Notes: generated by a model not told the origin, from the letters alone. A stretch of DNA of 55,771 nt from Prevotellaceae bacterium (GCA_031290935.1 JAISLK010000025.1:1-55771); one strand, 5' to 3'; numbered from the stretch's first letter, positions 18,701 to 24,703 are shown. Program-made: numbers and translations.

Positions 18701-20993
18701 TATTAGCGCAAGTCGAAGCGCCCTGTACTTGCGGGGTGGTATGAATCTCAAAAACTATTGCCACTACCGGCACCCGCGCCGATACGCACTTAGGTGCATC
18801 GTTCATTACTGTATTTACATAATACGTTGCACTTGTACCGGCAGGCACGTAGACTGTATAATTTGCATTAGTAGAAAGCCTCGTTCCGCCCGTAGCAACG
18901 CTCCACCATTCAAAACTTACATTATTACAAGCGGGACACGAAGCCGAAAGCGGAACACCTACACTATTACCGGCGCCACAAACTGTTTGGTCCGGAGCAA
19001 CCGGCTGAGCGGGCGGAGTAAGTACCTTCTTTAATATCGGCGTTGCCGAACTGCTGGCGCAACCCGAAGTCCCTTGCGTAACAATTACCGTATAATAATG
19101 ACTGCCTGCTGTAAGAGTGCTCACTGAATAAGTAGGTACACTTGTTGTAGTACTGCCGACATTGCAATCCGACGTAGTGCCCCAACGCCACATATAAGTA
19201 ACGCCTGAGTCCGGAACGCCGCCAGAAGGCGTGGCTGTCATTGCGCTTACCGGAGTACCTACACATACAGTTTCTGCCGATGTAATAGTTACTGTCGGCT
19301 TGTTTATTACCGTTAGCACAAAATTACCCGAAGTGGTCTTTTCTGGACATGCTGAAGATTTGGCCATGCGGGTATAGGTAATAGCCCCTGTTGCCGTCGC
19401 GTCGCTCGCTGGCGGCGTGTAATTCTGAGAAGTACCGTCGGTTATCAGAGCACCATTCTTATACCACTGGTAGGTGATAGCGCCGCTACCGCCGTTGGCT
19501 GTACTTGCGCTTATCTGCGCAGGCGTGCCGCCTGCACATATCGTACTGCCGGAGCCGGTTACCGTACCGGGATTAAATTCGGGATACACCGTAACAGTGC
19601 TGGGCATAGAAGTAGATGCGCAACCGGAAGCTGTTTGTGTAACTATTAAACGGTATTGCGTACTATTTGTTAAACTTGACGGCGTATAATTGTCATTGGC
19701 GCCGACATTACTCCAAGTTGTTGAAGTTGCCGGGCTGCTTTGCCATTGGTACGTATATGTATTGCTGACGCCGCCTGTTACCGTGGATGCAATGGTACCC
19801 GGCAGGTCATTGTAACAAATGGATTTGCCATCCGTAATTTGCACATCCGGATCGGAGACTACCGTCAGCACATAACTGCCGCTTGACAATGTAGCTGTTG
19901 TTGTACCTGATGGATTACAGGTAGCATTGTAGGCATAACGGGTGTAAGTAACAGACCCTGTAGATGACGCATCAGTAGCTGGCGGGGTATAATTTTGAGA
20001 AGTAGCGTCGGTTATCAGAGTGCCATCCTTATACCACTGGTAGGTGATAGCGCCGGCACCGCCGTTGGCTGTACTTGCGCTTATCTGCGCAGGCGTGCCG
20101 CCTGCACATATCGTACCGCCGGAACTGTTTACTATGCCGGGATTAAATAGCGTATACACCGTTTTGGTTACTGGCGACGAATAAGCAGAGGCACAACTGG
20201 AAGCCGATTGGGTAATCATTACCTGGTATTGCGTCGTAACCGTCAATGCGCCCGGGTCGTAAGTATCTCCTGTAACGCCTGATATGGTTATCCAGTTTCC
20301 AGTACCTTCCTTTTTCTGCCATGTATAGGTAGAGGCGCCTGTTCCGCCATACGGCGTAGCCGTCATTGCATGTGCCGGTGTATTGTAACAAATACTTTCC
20401 GTCGCACTGGCACTGGAAATCGATACCGTTGGTCTATCAAGCACCACCAAGGTATAAGAACCTTCCGCCATCCCTTCCTGTTGTAAGTTATCTATGGCTT
20501 TACGTGTAAAAACGTACGTGCCGGAAGCATTCGTAATTGCGCTCGCAGCTGCATAAGTAACCGCTGTTGCGCCGGTGATAGACGAAACGCCTGCGCCATT
20601 TTTATTTACATACCATTGATAGGTGATAGCGCCGTTTCCTAAACTGGCCGGTTCATTGCCGGCGCCACTGCCCATGGCCGGCGCTGTTCCTCCCTCACAG
20701 ACAGTAGCGCTGCCCTCAATCTTTCCGGGATAGAGCCAATCGTAACAGCCGGTAGAGGCTACTGCATCATTTCCGGTGTAATACACCGTATGCCCATCGC
20801 CGGGAGGCGCAGCCAGCGGCGTTACTGCCGGCCCGGGCATTTCCGGAGCAGGCAAGTAGAAATTAGTACTGACAGCTTGCTCATCGGAATAGTGGATGAT
20901 CGGGTGAAATAGATTTTCTGCAAAGATTTTTACAGAAGTGCCAATCATTAGTAAGTTCAGAGCGAATACGAATGAGAGAAATCGCTTGTTCAT
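708..20993 (-). CDS. Giant SprB-repeat surface adhesin, T9SS-secreted (6761 aa)
   Basis: This is a secreted cell-surface protein comparable in size to Flavobacterium SprB (about 6500 aa), the mobile gliding adhesin. Residues 1-25 form a signal peptide ending around KIFA. Residues about 95-1500 hold Cys-containing Ig-like modules (motif ITYQWYKNGALI) and Ig_7-like modules; about 1500-1825 is PKD-like. About 50 SprB-type repeats fill 1915-6365, with starts like TCYGGNDGAIT, a middle GGTxPYxY and ends like VKDANGC. A Calx-beta-like module, a Cys-containing module and a T9SS type A-like sorting domain (GHYFLIFTGTEGQKLSKL) close the protein. No sprC/D/F or porP homolog lies next to it. A promoter sits at 21113-21141 and a terminator at 653-684, so it is probably monocistronic. 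The role as adhesin is inferred; gliding cannot be concluded from this window. Confidence 0.9.
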   Translation of the reverse strand: MNKRFLSFVFALNLLMIGTSVKIFAENLFHPIIHYSDEQAVSTNFYLPAPEMPGPAVTPLAAPPGDGHTVYYTGNDAVASTGCYDWLYPGKIEGSATVCEGGTAPAMGSGAGNEPASLGNGAITYQWYVNKNGAGVSSITGATAVTYAAASAITNASGTYVFTRKAIDNLQQEGMAEGSYTLVVLDRPTVSISSASATESICYNTPAHAMTATPYGGTGASTYTWQKKEGTGNWITISGVTGDTYDPGALTVTTQYQVMITQSASSCASAYSSPVTKTVYTLFNPGIVNSSGGTICAGGTPAQISASTANGGAGAITYQWYKDGTLITDATSQNYTPPATDASSTGSVTYTRYAYNATCNPSGTTTATLSSGSYVLTVVSDPDVQITDGKSICYNDLPGTIASTVTGGVSNTYTYQWQSSPATSTTWSNVGANDNYTPSSLTNSTQYRLIVTQTASGCASTSMPSTVTVYPEFNPGTVTGSGSTICAGGTPAQISASTANGGSGAITYQWYKNGALITDGTSQNYTPPASDATATGAITYTRMAKSSACPEKTTSGNFVLTVINKPTVTITSAETVCVGTPVSAMTATPSGGVPDSGVTYMWRWGTTSDCNVGSTTTSVPTYSVSTLTAGSHYYTVIVTQGTSGCASSSATPILKKVLTPPAQPVAPDQTVCGAGNSVGVPLSASCPACNNVSFEWWSVATGGTRLSTNANYTVYVPAGTSATYYVNTVMNDAPKCVSARVPVVAIVFEIHTTPQVQGASTCANTGVSLRLQATNAATLDADEEFIWYNSGGQPITIGVSGAKNQYFDTPATLTPNVYTYYVGIHNKTYGCTTNIANRVPVTATINAIPLAPVALSNQACADPASSSTQVQLAGTTTESNKAYKWHTQSSGESFISAGASYTATVTNPTGGNTTASATYYVEAYDLTTNCVSPRTPVTAYVNANPVAPSTITVSDVCDGAELIFTISGGQASTYSYDWTGSSVDGVPVGNNRYAYKYAKSQGNAPGTYTVKVKSSTTYTNGTLATNTCYSVTELSRNGVIYALPVAPTAITTIPADGLICSNGTITFNATLASSNYGYEWLSPTPGISPSTSQSYVVGGAPAYSGATLTPSVRATEIHSASLVCKSEVYTGTPVLVGTTPARPVLTAVTSRADTSVCAATTPSIILEVSNAGTPGVTYRWYKDGSSSSLTGETASTYAATATGTYTAEAVHGHCVSTQKSQPRFVRITPATDVPGNVELNISAGTYQHGCGEGSVQLSVKTPSSTLTSYQWYKNGIAISGATNPTFSVKDLEQATYTVAGIYYACTGAQSTDKIVVNLAESTLKGRKATITGPPMRRSCDADVLLSCTTIPDAVLYAWYRNDNEIVGSRSTATTYSVHDDEYGVYTVKGVAANSCTSDASDPVTVMILKTPAKAVLDVTPLTLCQESLPYSLSVPSVAHAAEYWWYVDGTSAATTTLPEYEIPQSAATGSHSYTVQTANTNGIVLPCAGPVSDAKPVTIMPVITISTSRETYTAVSGREIRPIELTPGFSTALGGTVTYNWTVIAATFPTAALEATGVQSGTATPISGMTFTFKDPESTAVYPVQISVWATYVLNGVSCAGVKTITINVQAKPDHEAVSEVQTICNGAAIESIKIHSAEPAHHYNWVRTAPSGITTNINSEGSIGDITVGSISGSASNTTGSPQTINFTFTPYTDATTPDPAGTFSAVVIVLPDITGEVVGNDTIEVCTDVRFTFTVAGAPSLDPAKMAFEWVRPATAISPAATGTVTNVSDSLSNTTGEAIMVKYDITPIYIITAGDSCKGKPFSAWVKVNSGSTALPRVTDTTICTGYAVMLIVQNNEHTPGAALSWALSGANITANLTSGTVLPVSVQLTNTGNAPATATFTVTPALGSCPGTPGSVTVVVNPPLTATATATPVTCYGGNDGAITITTTLSGVTYTLKQGNDVLAQQTTPVFNNLRAGVYSVELSNGTSCSGNLSVTVNTPAKALNGQVFILNTVTCSSLGRALVVVDYGTNQGACTYTLGAETNITGLFENLAQGAYTVTINDSKCTAAIPFVIGGSTATPTVTLAAVNDVTCIGGSDGELVVTTQGGSPAFSTYILKWNGSDYRTYNVADLLQNRIITGLPAGSYTVAVSDGNCTSTVSNEAVIGAPAALAATYTAVAPSACNVNDGSATITITQDNINAPYYFELLDGRKQPSTPTVKRGEAYTVTGLSAGVPVIHIVDSKGCRVQVTPDVQIPTANKTLKASIISPASVTCYGGSNGSFTINITGGTPPVSYKSYDYTADGATWKTVQQTPDTKNTFENLSAGTYRVHLSDAANCNAIVEVLVKGPAAPLSATVKTTKVACYGGSATAQVFAAGGTVPYRFSWSQGASTASYRNDLAVGTYSVTVIDKNNCIIASPITFTIEGPANLLTLSNLSAGTSTCGGVAPVTFDISGGTAPYIIKVDDALLTDADHYIDGGGSGGIYKVAGVGLHKITVLDASNCEISGNVTIPSATNTLSVQLTGTPVDVTCTTLSAITLKVNGGQPFSGGKYEFQLNNNYPVKLAATTGDSYTINNVGAGVYEVKVRDAAGCEPVSALSPVTVNAASTNTLRINAVATQTVNCYQGIPTGEIQVTVLSGGKMPYTVVCKSTDGATFTYTKVVNAHMDTIKGLRAGYYAITIQDADGCAMKAANEVHVIQPDPITFTTLVSGITCFGDTNGEITVIGVQGGNTAKGYEYSKDNVVYQSSPVFKNLPSGLHRIYVRDLSSNHCTGFADVEISNVVQLTLVATVSKQPATENSNDGEITVTAQGGTAPYEYTKGNNFYQSSPVFQNIGVGNYSVSVRDLNGCTATVPAPVVVAPVAGGSLTIIADVTPVNCFGDNTGAISVKVTGGVGNYSYTLNAGDPNAWKTGSVFSGLQTGLYTVTVRDGDGVEKSIEVTVPTVPQIVINAEYKTGGGVNRIEGTAIGGSGVLFYSLNGQTWFNQLLFINPPAGENTIYVKDAVGCEATATIIIPNGQQDEEIAYAINVKPSSSCGTATIHITNITGGSGNYQYSTDNGTNWLPAAAVTTNVFTVPKAAGTYTIKLRDNGMPAKTSGTYEVVITVPADGINLNLSATNACYGEANAVIAALATGSTGLTYALDGGIFQTLNIFGGLSGGRSYTVSVRDAAGCVVSKSITVGEHAKINVTVVSVTNATAGTSADGVITVAATGGNDSFQYANGAQGVYQPTGTFNYLQKGAYTFFAKDGNGCFGSVPVTFAADSDVPPTLSVTANIIKELSCSNGNDAEVTVTAFGGTTPYAYSKDNFVTQQSIATFTSLAAGTYVFYVRDAATTKAQGNVTIVVNAPKPVVVVPVLTQALSSSTASDAIVTVTATGGKGNFTYAKDAGAFGATNVFNGLSTGLYTFKAKDANACEREAYINIGEPGTTDLTITATILEPLLCGQPAKVLLTATGGANNNYQYSFTASSITNSWMNSGSSYTVEVTAAGTYYAKATNAAGQQSNIVPVIITGVASNLAITASVTQPLVCYGTVDAEITITPSGSTGNTWYRINGGAWGTSPVFSNLSAGVYTLEAKDETGCVVVTQATVAGSTSALQLSATVSGTGVIANATGGTQPYQYAKSLAGGWQPSQPTQTSYTLTGFAEGTHYIYAKDHVGCIDSAKIVIADGTINTLSIGVQSITPVTCYGGSDGAVALNVSGGTAPYAISKDGVTWVSGTSLTGLLAGDYNFYVKDNAGNKASITLTVPQPEKLVIKGVTLVSVNNGKATVDVMVIGGTPVYYYSTDGLTFGTSARLTYDHSGLQTVYVRDRNNTGCVVTTTVSIPALPDEILVSAYVSKEITCESDADAEITVMASGGTPAYQYSKTGADGSWIVGNVLSGFDAGKHKVYVRDAKGKVAYTLVDVKQVVALRIAAVAQAPSAATATDGTVLVNVIEGRAPFEFSKFSNSGWQTGNVLTGFGVGVYTVYAKDVYCPPVSASGYITFTGGKLTASVSVWQHVTCFGANDGIINITAAGGVSGNYTFTINGSAETTFTNGNSHTITDLEPGTYTIIVKRDTDAIPIPIIAIINGPNQLNVTTSVTDVSCYGDASGIITANATGGAGNFHYSLNAVDWTPQNVFTDIAAGSRVVYVRDSKGCVVSTNVTINQQAPITFTANVTQVVSAENAKDGEVKIANVGGGIEPYTFSAGNSWSSSATLTGFAQGNFTVYVQDNNGCIASQNGYMPVAGSSDFDVIAYVSKPLTCAGDNNAEITLITTATGVGFSKDGQVYATNTTLTGFAAGIHTLYARYPNDAAGKVITLKVEVKAVAPVIIESIAVMPGISASVPTATLTITATGGRPPLQYKLDNGSAVASNVIANVAAGIHTVTVSNAGGTCPATATVNVAGAGIGTATNISISANVSKPLVCNNGNDAEISATATGGGGLYDYSLDGGASWIAASAGNHVFTGLLAGAYNVVARDANDIAKHSATITLTISNPADWTLTAAATAVQCTGSTTGEITLTATPAAGVLYSKDRQVWSANNKFNGLQAGIYTVFAKNGSGCIKEATATISQPANPLVITAQITKEFELPGGAEITAVANGGTPAYTYTISASSATRNYNKFSNVPEGNHIVTVTDANGCVAITTVPVADVPAGNGITSLSVQVTKHPLCYGAHSGEIKVTIIGGKAPYIYSNGLEQFTSNDLSHKFVQLAAGIYTINVTDVEGHSLSQTVALTAPAPLTVTAIGSNANLIVAEAQGGTPQYRYSMNDVVYQSSNVITGLTVGTYIVYAADANLCKAQTNSAIEVIDSSNPAEFGIKADITKPISCKDGQDAEVTVTVTDGTGTFVYANGNTANYQPSNIFTGLASGQYTFYAKNVASGKEKQVTITVNAPEALELKVLNVVPVSAAMATDGEITLQAAGGKQPYTYINANTGAEQSSFVFSGLTAGNYNLSVKDANGCVETIAVTLSVEGEGLSLSIQKQGNVSCYGGNDGWAEVYVAGGSGNYEYSLDNRTWQTSRRLEGLSAGRHTLYVKDYSTPVNYAQIVVDITQPAALVLSAEVTAPVNPQGSNTAAIKLSAQGGTPAYLYADVVKQWDVNDRLTNLAAGYHLVFVQDDHKCVDSLTVHIGDGPKALSLIADVTKPVTCFGGADAEITLTVANGKTPYLYSKDGQHWVTSKVLAGYTAGIYTVYAKDNNGATISTYVEVKQPAQISAVMVVTKAASAAGVADGEVKFIPAGGVAPYQYRNATSDTWQSEDTIAVAPGTYTFYVKDANGCQGTTSVSVGVVTGSGDVSFTAFVSAHPACVGTSGEITVIANGGNGTFRYSAITATAPSWTEATGANTYVFSALPAGTYNVTVNSGSSTATPIQLVINSVSVVTATATVSPASCYGTADGKVIITAGGGAGNYRYSKDGLDYTDNKEITGLTAGTYVLFVKDALGCQSLVTAHISQPERLTVTAEVTRNVTYAGGNNAEVTATATNGTPGTIGYHYSKNGLHWIYNGNVLTGYSAGLAKVYARDENNCIAEAAVYISDYKGYGKTPLTLVATVSKPLSCFGKSDAEITLKAQGGSGTYAYRQEGGTYGAVATLTGFPAGTHKVYVKDADGAEVYVTVTVQPVQPLTAYVQVTYNGATAVATVIAEGGVAPYGYKLDGNAVQNSNVFTPVAAGAHTITVSDANDCAAAPVYLNIGGNPNEVTLTASVTKPLVCADGAGAEITARVTGGAGPVYQYSRNNGVYQTGGHVFVYPNIGTGAHTFVAKDAKGVLSNQVIVPVTSNATATLSITAVVVTVNNCYGVNSAQVVIAATGGVPALQYSLNGVDYQLSGTFTNQQLSSGAHYVYVKDALGCVKEGSVVVPALPAQLQLQITAVTNPTAAGASDGVIVAEAAGGHPAYTYNNNNATSISGVFGNLIANTYTVKVIDAKNCEDAKTVVLGANPDELSLRVDTQNPKCYGDNSGLITVNVSGGTAPYSYSLDSINYQEGVNVFAGLTAGIYTVYVKDAKTPPAVAAVEVVLTSASPLTVKATVENQPGGNVNILATAAGGQTPYNYEADGHHSTTGLFTNLLANANYTVTARDYNHCEASITVWAGGEGENPQPTVTLRVIKQPLCTDSKAGEVEVLVSGGAAPYQYSTNNISWQETNILTGLGAGVHTVYVKEASGKVTITSVTLTASAALVLEVRSITAATSNTATDGAVYLHATGGQPAYNYSVDDFRYQLSPQIAGLKANTYTAYVLDASGCRASAPVLVGSGTSTTPPQLNMWAQVIGENTCVEKAKVAITVTNSTNVSYAKQDKVWGASNILTDFAAGTAWVYAKDNATNRIDSVQVTIKEATAIQALAYVSARLSSDAAADGEFTIYAIGGNAPYEYALANGNYQPNPIFSGLSKGTYTFRVKDAGGCTVTITGVMATVDIIVNPVTVEVTENEPPANYTVRLSDVPTASVGLIRDIAVSNMITATPEALTFEPAAWNRQLMTVEAINNTLTDGDRSNRVTHAVAASSDTRYAGIERHVLVTVHDDDYKDCERFLRSVKEGFFINGEAIRTREVTYCLSPEESLQTAISNKNGVLFEWNIAQKNGSQKVEKTENVLAATLAGTYTVTVTDSYGCTATSDALVLNIAAAPSEPIFYTGSGMSRPVPGREQEYKVIPEDVIYHWTFPSDWAVGLGVTNDTTSTISLLVGHETGNVCVTAADSLGVCPVAHSCLGVANFTQGEIDVVIYPTTLTDEDHTLHVVPKGFNVSAVMLVNKLGIQQTFDLKSEESSKSLIDDGKTARIIVNNMIAGHYFLIFTGTEGQKLSKLILKE
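19400..20150 (-). repeat. Recent intragenic duplication of Ig-like modules (570-bp offset)
   Basis: About 170 bp around 19430-19600 is nearly identical to about 20000-20170; for example GTACTTGCGCTTATCTGCGC begins at 19501 and again at 20071. The offset is exactly 570 bp (190 codons), so it keeps frame. Neighbouring repeats in the same gene are much more diverged, so this copy is recent. Confidence 0.75.
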
Positions 20994-21112
20994 AAAGCAG
21001 TATTTTTTTTATTCTTAACAATTGTTGTTATTCCCAAATAAGGCCTTTCATAATGCTATACATTGTAATCCATAATATGAATATGAACATCTTTAACACA
21101 GGAAAGACTGAG

Positions 21113-21141
21113 CAAAGATAATAAATATATTTTACATCCAA
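21113..21141 (-). promoter_or_regulatory. Promoter of the giant adhesin gene
   Basis: On the minus strand TTG (21139-21141), an 18-nt spacer and TATCTTTG (21113-21120) match the Bacteroidetes promoter. Start of transcription near 21106 would give a leader of about 110 nt, long for this window, in an AT-rich region. No strong ribosome-binding sequence is visible ahead of the ATG at 20993. Confidence 0.55.
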
Positions 21142-21222
21142 CTATATAAATGCTTCTTTTTAACATTTTTTAACATTTCCTTTCCCGTTTTTTGAGGCCT
21201 GCCGCCGGGTTGCGTCTCACCT

Positions 21223-21240
21223 TGACGCCGGGCGGCGTCA
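21223..21240. terminator. GC-rich hairpin after the histidine kinase gene
   Basis: TGACGCC (21223-21229) and GGCGTCA (21234-21240) form a perfect 7-bp stem with a 4-nt loop, 17 bp past the kinase stop codon. There is no T tract after it on the minus strand, so it is not a canonical intrinsic terminator. It may be an mRNA 3'-end structure. Confidence 0.35.
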
Positions 21241-21256
21241 CACCAGCCCTCTTTTC

Positions 21257-24200
21257 TCACCCTTTCCCCTTCGCCAGGAAAACCGTAAAGCAAGCGCCGC
21301 CCATGCCGGAGCGGGTGTAGGTAATGCTGCCGCCTTCCTGTTCAATGATTTGCTTGCTTATGGCCAGCCCCAGCCCGCTGCCGCTGCCTTTGGTCGTAAA
21401 GTTCGGGGTAAATAACCGTCCCTGCAAGCGTTCATCTACGCCGGTGCCATTGTCCTCGACCGTAATAGCATAGCCGCCGCCCTGTTCCGAGAGGGTTACG
21501 GTAATGCGCCCGTCCGGAAGCGCCTGCACGGCCTGTACGGCATTGGTCAGCAAATTAACCAGCACACGCGATAATTGGTCGGCATGCCCGGTTACGGTGG
21601 CCTTTTGTGCTTTCACGCGCCATTCAAAACGGATTTTCTCATATCCGGAAAATAATGGATACAGGCCGTCCAACAAGGCATTCAGCGATACTTCTTCCGG
21701 TTTGGCGCCGGGGGTTTTGGCAAAGTTGGAGAACTCCGACGCGGTTTTTGCCAATGTATCTATCTGCTCTAAAAGCGCGGCTGACAAGGCATCAAAACGG
21801 GCTTGCCATACCGGCGCATTTTCTTTTTTCAGGCGTACCAAGTGCTGTATGCTCAGGCGCATGGGGGTGAGTGGATTTTTTATTTCATGTGCAATCTGCC
21901 GCGCCATTTCGCGCCATGCGCTTTCGCGTTCGCTCTGCGCCAGCTTGCGGGCGCTTTCTTCCAGGGCGTCCAGCATCTGATTGTAGGCGCGGATTAAATC
22001 GCCCAGTTCATCTTTTTCGGGATAAATGATGTGCTCCATTTTTTTCGTTACGTCCAGCGCCTGCATGTGCCGCCGCACGATTTGCAAGGGGCGCAGCAGG
22101 CGGTTGGTTAAAGCTGTTCCCAAAAGTATGGCCACTATCAAGGCTAAAATATAGACGTTGATAATCGCCGTAATAATCGCCGAGGCCGCGCGAATATCCT
22201 GCATCCGCTTGGAAAAATAAGGGATATTCACATACGCTGTCGCTTGCCCGTGCAAATTATAATATGCCGCATAGACGGAATAAAACGGCAAGTCGCCTAT
22301 CTGTTCCTTATGTATAAAATACAAGGTTTTCCCAGCGGACAAGGCCTCGAAAGCCGCCCGGTGCATGCGGAGGCTCTGTAATTGTTTTTCGAACACTTCC
22401 GGCCGCGAGGTGGTTACCAGGCGCCCGCCGAGGTCATATACGTTTATATCTACCTGCATGCTATTGGAAAGTTGTACCAGCTCTCCGTCCAGCGCCCATA
22501 AATTCGCATCGTAAATAGTGGGAGCGCTGTGCAAGAGGTACCCCAACTGTGTCAAGACAGTTTGCATTTTGTCGTTCATCTGCGCCATGGCATTTTCGTG
22601 GAAACGATGAAGATTGTAAAGCACCGTGCCTATTGCCGTACAAAGGATGGAAAGCCCCAGGGAAGCTATCAGCAATATAGCTATTTTCCGGCGAAAAGTA
22701 TTTTCCGCAACCCGCCAGTTTAGAGGTACGCCCGCCGCCGCCAATAAAAGCGCCAAGCTGAAAGCAAAAGCAAAAAAGAGGTAGGAAAACAGCATCAACC
22801 TGTCCCGGAACGTATGCACGGCACGGCTAATAACCACCGTACTGCAGGCATCGGGATGAAAGAAGAAATGCGCCTGCCCGTTAGTAATGACTTTAGTTTT
22901 CCAGGAAAATTCCGCCGGCTGTTTATAGGGATAACGAACTGCGCCGGCCGTTGCGACTAAACGGTTGCCGGCATATTTAGCGTAGGAATAACCGGCAGGC
23001 AGTTGTGTCCTTACTGCGCCGTGCTTATCCAGCAACAATTCGGGATACCCCTCCCCTCCTGATAATAATTTGGAATCTATTTCCAAAAAGATATCCGTTT
23101 CGTTGCTTTTGCCGGCAAGATAATGCAGTTGTCCGAGATAGCTGTTACGTCCATTATCATTCGCCAGGTAATAGAAAACCGTGTCTAACCGCACGCCGTA
23201 TTTTTCTATTTCTTTTGTAAAAAATTCCCGGCAGCCAATCTCTCCCTCCTCCCCTTCTATCTGCAATGCCGCGTCGTGAGGACAAATGGTTAATTGCAAA
23301 TCGTAGTGTTGCATGTATCCCTGAAAATACCGTTGCAGGATATAATTATGCACAACGTCCGCCGGCGCCTGCTGCTCGATATAGTTTGTCAGGGTTTTAT
23401 CTGCTGCAAGGCCGGCAGCCATTTTGTTTAAAAAAAACTCAGCGGCGGGGTCGTGTTCCGTCGCCAATTTATCCGCCCATGCCCCAATTTGCAAACTTTC
23501 TTTCCGTCGTTCATAAATATCCAGCGTTATCAAGGTGTAGAGCACAGCGGCAAAAATAAAAACCAATAAATAACTGCGCGGTTTGAAGGGATATTTTTTT
23601 GCAAGCAAACAGTGCAGCACCAAATACAGTAAGAGGAACAGCGTGGCGAAAAGCAAGGCGGTAACACCATAGGCAATAAACGTGGAAGCGGTTAACCTGT
23701 CCAGTTGCGAGAGATGCAACGGAATGGTCGAATGGATGATTAACGACCGCCAGCCATAATGTATAAAGCAACCTAAGCCGGCAATGGCTATCCAGCCTGC
23801 CACCGTTGCCCAGCTTGGATTCCCGACGGTAAAGGCCTTGGACTTTCTATATTGCCGTAAGAGCATTACCCCCATAAAAAAGAGGAACAATGCATGCAAG
23901 AAAAAGCTTCCCAAAGAAGGAATAAACCATGAATCGGAATACAGGGAAGGGCGAAACAGGGCGAAGCTATTATTGTATAGATGCGTTTTCCCAAGCATTA
24001 TGCCGCCACGCAACATGCCTAAAAACGCTATCGCTGTTATACAAGCCCAAGGAGTTGCAAAATAATGTTGCGCTAAAAATAAACCAGCAATCGCCAACGC
24101 AATCGCCAACCAGCGATAAAATAAATTTTCGGAAGTATTATTGCCGTCTTCAAAAACCAGCGTAAACAATGGTTCTCCTGTTACCGTCGAAAGGATATTC

Positions 24201-24703
24201 AGACCGCCGGCACCGGCAGGCAAAGCGTCACCAGCGCCAGCATCCGCTAAAAACGGCGCGAGTTGTGTTTGCAGGAAATCATTTTCATAAGAATAGCCGC
24301 GCTTGATTAAAATGGCCGTTACTGTTCGTACGGAATCGCGTTCATGGGCTTGCGTTACGTACCAGCTATGTCCTAATTGCACAAACGCCGGCAGGGTATC
24401 AAGGGCGAGTAATTCACTTTCGGTAATAGCGGCGTCGCCGACTGTCCACGACCGCAATTGCCCGTTGATAAAATAAAAGGCGGAAACAGCGCAGTCATCA
24501 ACAACCAATGGCGATTGCGTACACAGCCGTTCAGCGGCTATGTTGGCTATTTGCTGCTTTTCGAGTAACTGTTTTTCACATTTCCGTAGCGCAGACGCGT
24601 AAAACCGTCCGACCGAATAGCTTGTCAGCGAATAGCCGAAAAGCGCTACTGCTACTGCTAAGCACAGCAGGGACAGTATGCCGGTAAACCGTCTTTTTTT
24701 CAT
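21257..24703 (-). CDS. Large membrane sensor histidine kinase (1148 aa)
   Basis: This is a two-component sensor kinase in the inner membrane. The N-terminus has a transmembrane helix (about 7-28) and an extracytoplasmic stretch. About 195-400 is a block of several hydrophobic helices, then a second soluble region, two helices near 660-730, a third sensor region and a last helix near 845-868. HAMP follows (about 868-920). The H box IAHEIKNPLTPMR carries the phospho-acceptor His939; the N box (LLTNAVQAV), the G1 box (EDNGTGV) and GSGSGLGLAI follow. The HxIKNPLTPMR form is like NtrY-type kinases. No response regulator gene lies in the window, so it is an orphan here. The start codon overlaps the stop of rlmH by 4 bp, suggesting translational coupling. 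Its signal is unknown. Confidence 0.9.
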   Translation of the reverse strand: MKKRRFTGILSLLCLAVAVALFGYSLTSYSVGRFYASALRKCEKQLLEKQQIANIAAERLCTQSPLVVDDCAVSAFYFINGQLRSWTVGDAAITESELLALDTLPAFVQLGHSWYVTQAHERDSVRTVTAILIKRGYSYENDFLQTQLAPFLADAGAGDALPAGAGGLNILSTVTGEPLFTLVFEDGNNTSENLFYRWLAIALAIAGLFLAQHYFATPWACITAIAFLGMLRGGIMLGKTHLYNNSFALFRPSLYSDSWFIPSLGSFFLHALFLFFMGVMLLRQYRKSKAFTVGNPSWATVAGWIAIAGLGCFIHYGWRSLIIHSTIPLHLSQLDRLTASTFIAYGVTALLFATLFLLLYLVLHCLLAKKYPFKPRSYLLVFIFAAVLYTLITLDIYERRKESLQIGAWADKLATEHDPAAEFFLNKMAAGLAADKTLTNYIEQQAPADVVHNYILQRYFQGYMQHYDLQLTICPHDAALQIEGEEGEIGCREFFTKEIEKYGVRLDTVFYYLANDNGRNSYLGQLHYLAGKSNETDIFLEIDSKLLSGGEGYPELLLDKHGAVRTQLPAGYSYAKYAGNRLVATAGAVRYPYKQPAEFSWKTKVITNGQAHFFFHPDACSTVVISRAVHTFRDRLMLFSYLFFAFAFSLALLLAAAGVPLNWRVAENTFRRKIAILLIASLGLSILCTAIGTVLYNLHRFHENAMAQMNDKMQTVLTQLGYLLHSAPTIYDANLWALDGELVQLSNSMQVDINVYDLGGRLVTTSRPEVFEKQLQSLRMHRAAFEALSAGKTLYFIHKEQIGDLPFYSVYAAYYNLHGQATAYVNIPYFSKRMQDIRAASAIITAIINVYILALIVAILLGTALTNRLLRPLQIVRRHMQALDVTKKMEHIIYPEKDELGDLIRAYNQMLDALEESARKLAQSERESAWREMARQIAHEIKNPLTPMRLSIQHLVRLKKENAPVWQARFDALSAALLEQIDTLAKTASEFSNFAKTPGAKPEEVSLNALLDGLYPLFSGYEKIRFEWRVKAQKATVTGHADQLSRVLVNLLTNAVQAVQALPDGRITVTLSEQGGGYAITVEDNGTGVDERLQGRLFTPNFTTKGSGSGLGLAISKQIIEQEGGSITYTRSGMGGACFTVFLAKGKG

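Noticed and set aside
2106..20391. Many plus-strand and off-frame open frames of 60-250 codons inside the giant adhesin gene
   Set aside because: They are antisense shadows of a repeat-rich gene with few stops. They lack promoters, recognisable domains and signal peptides.
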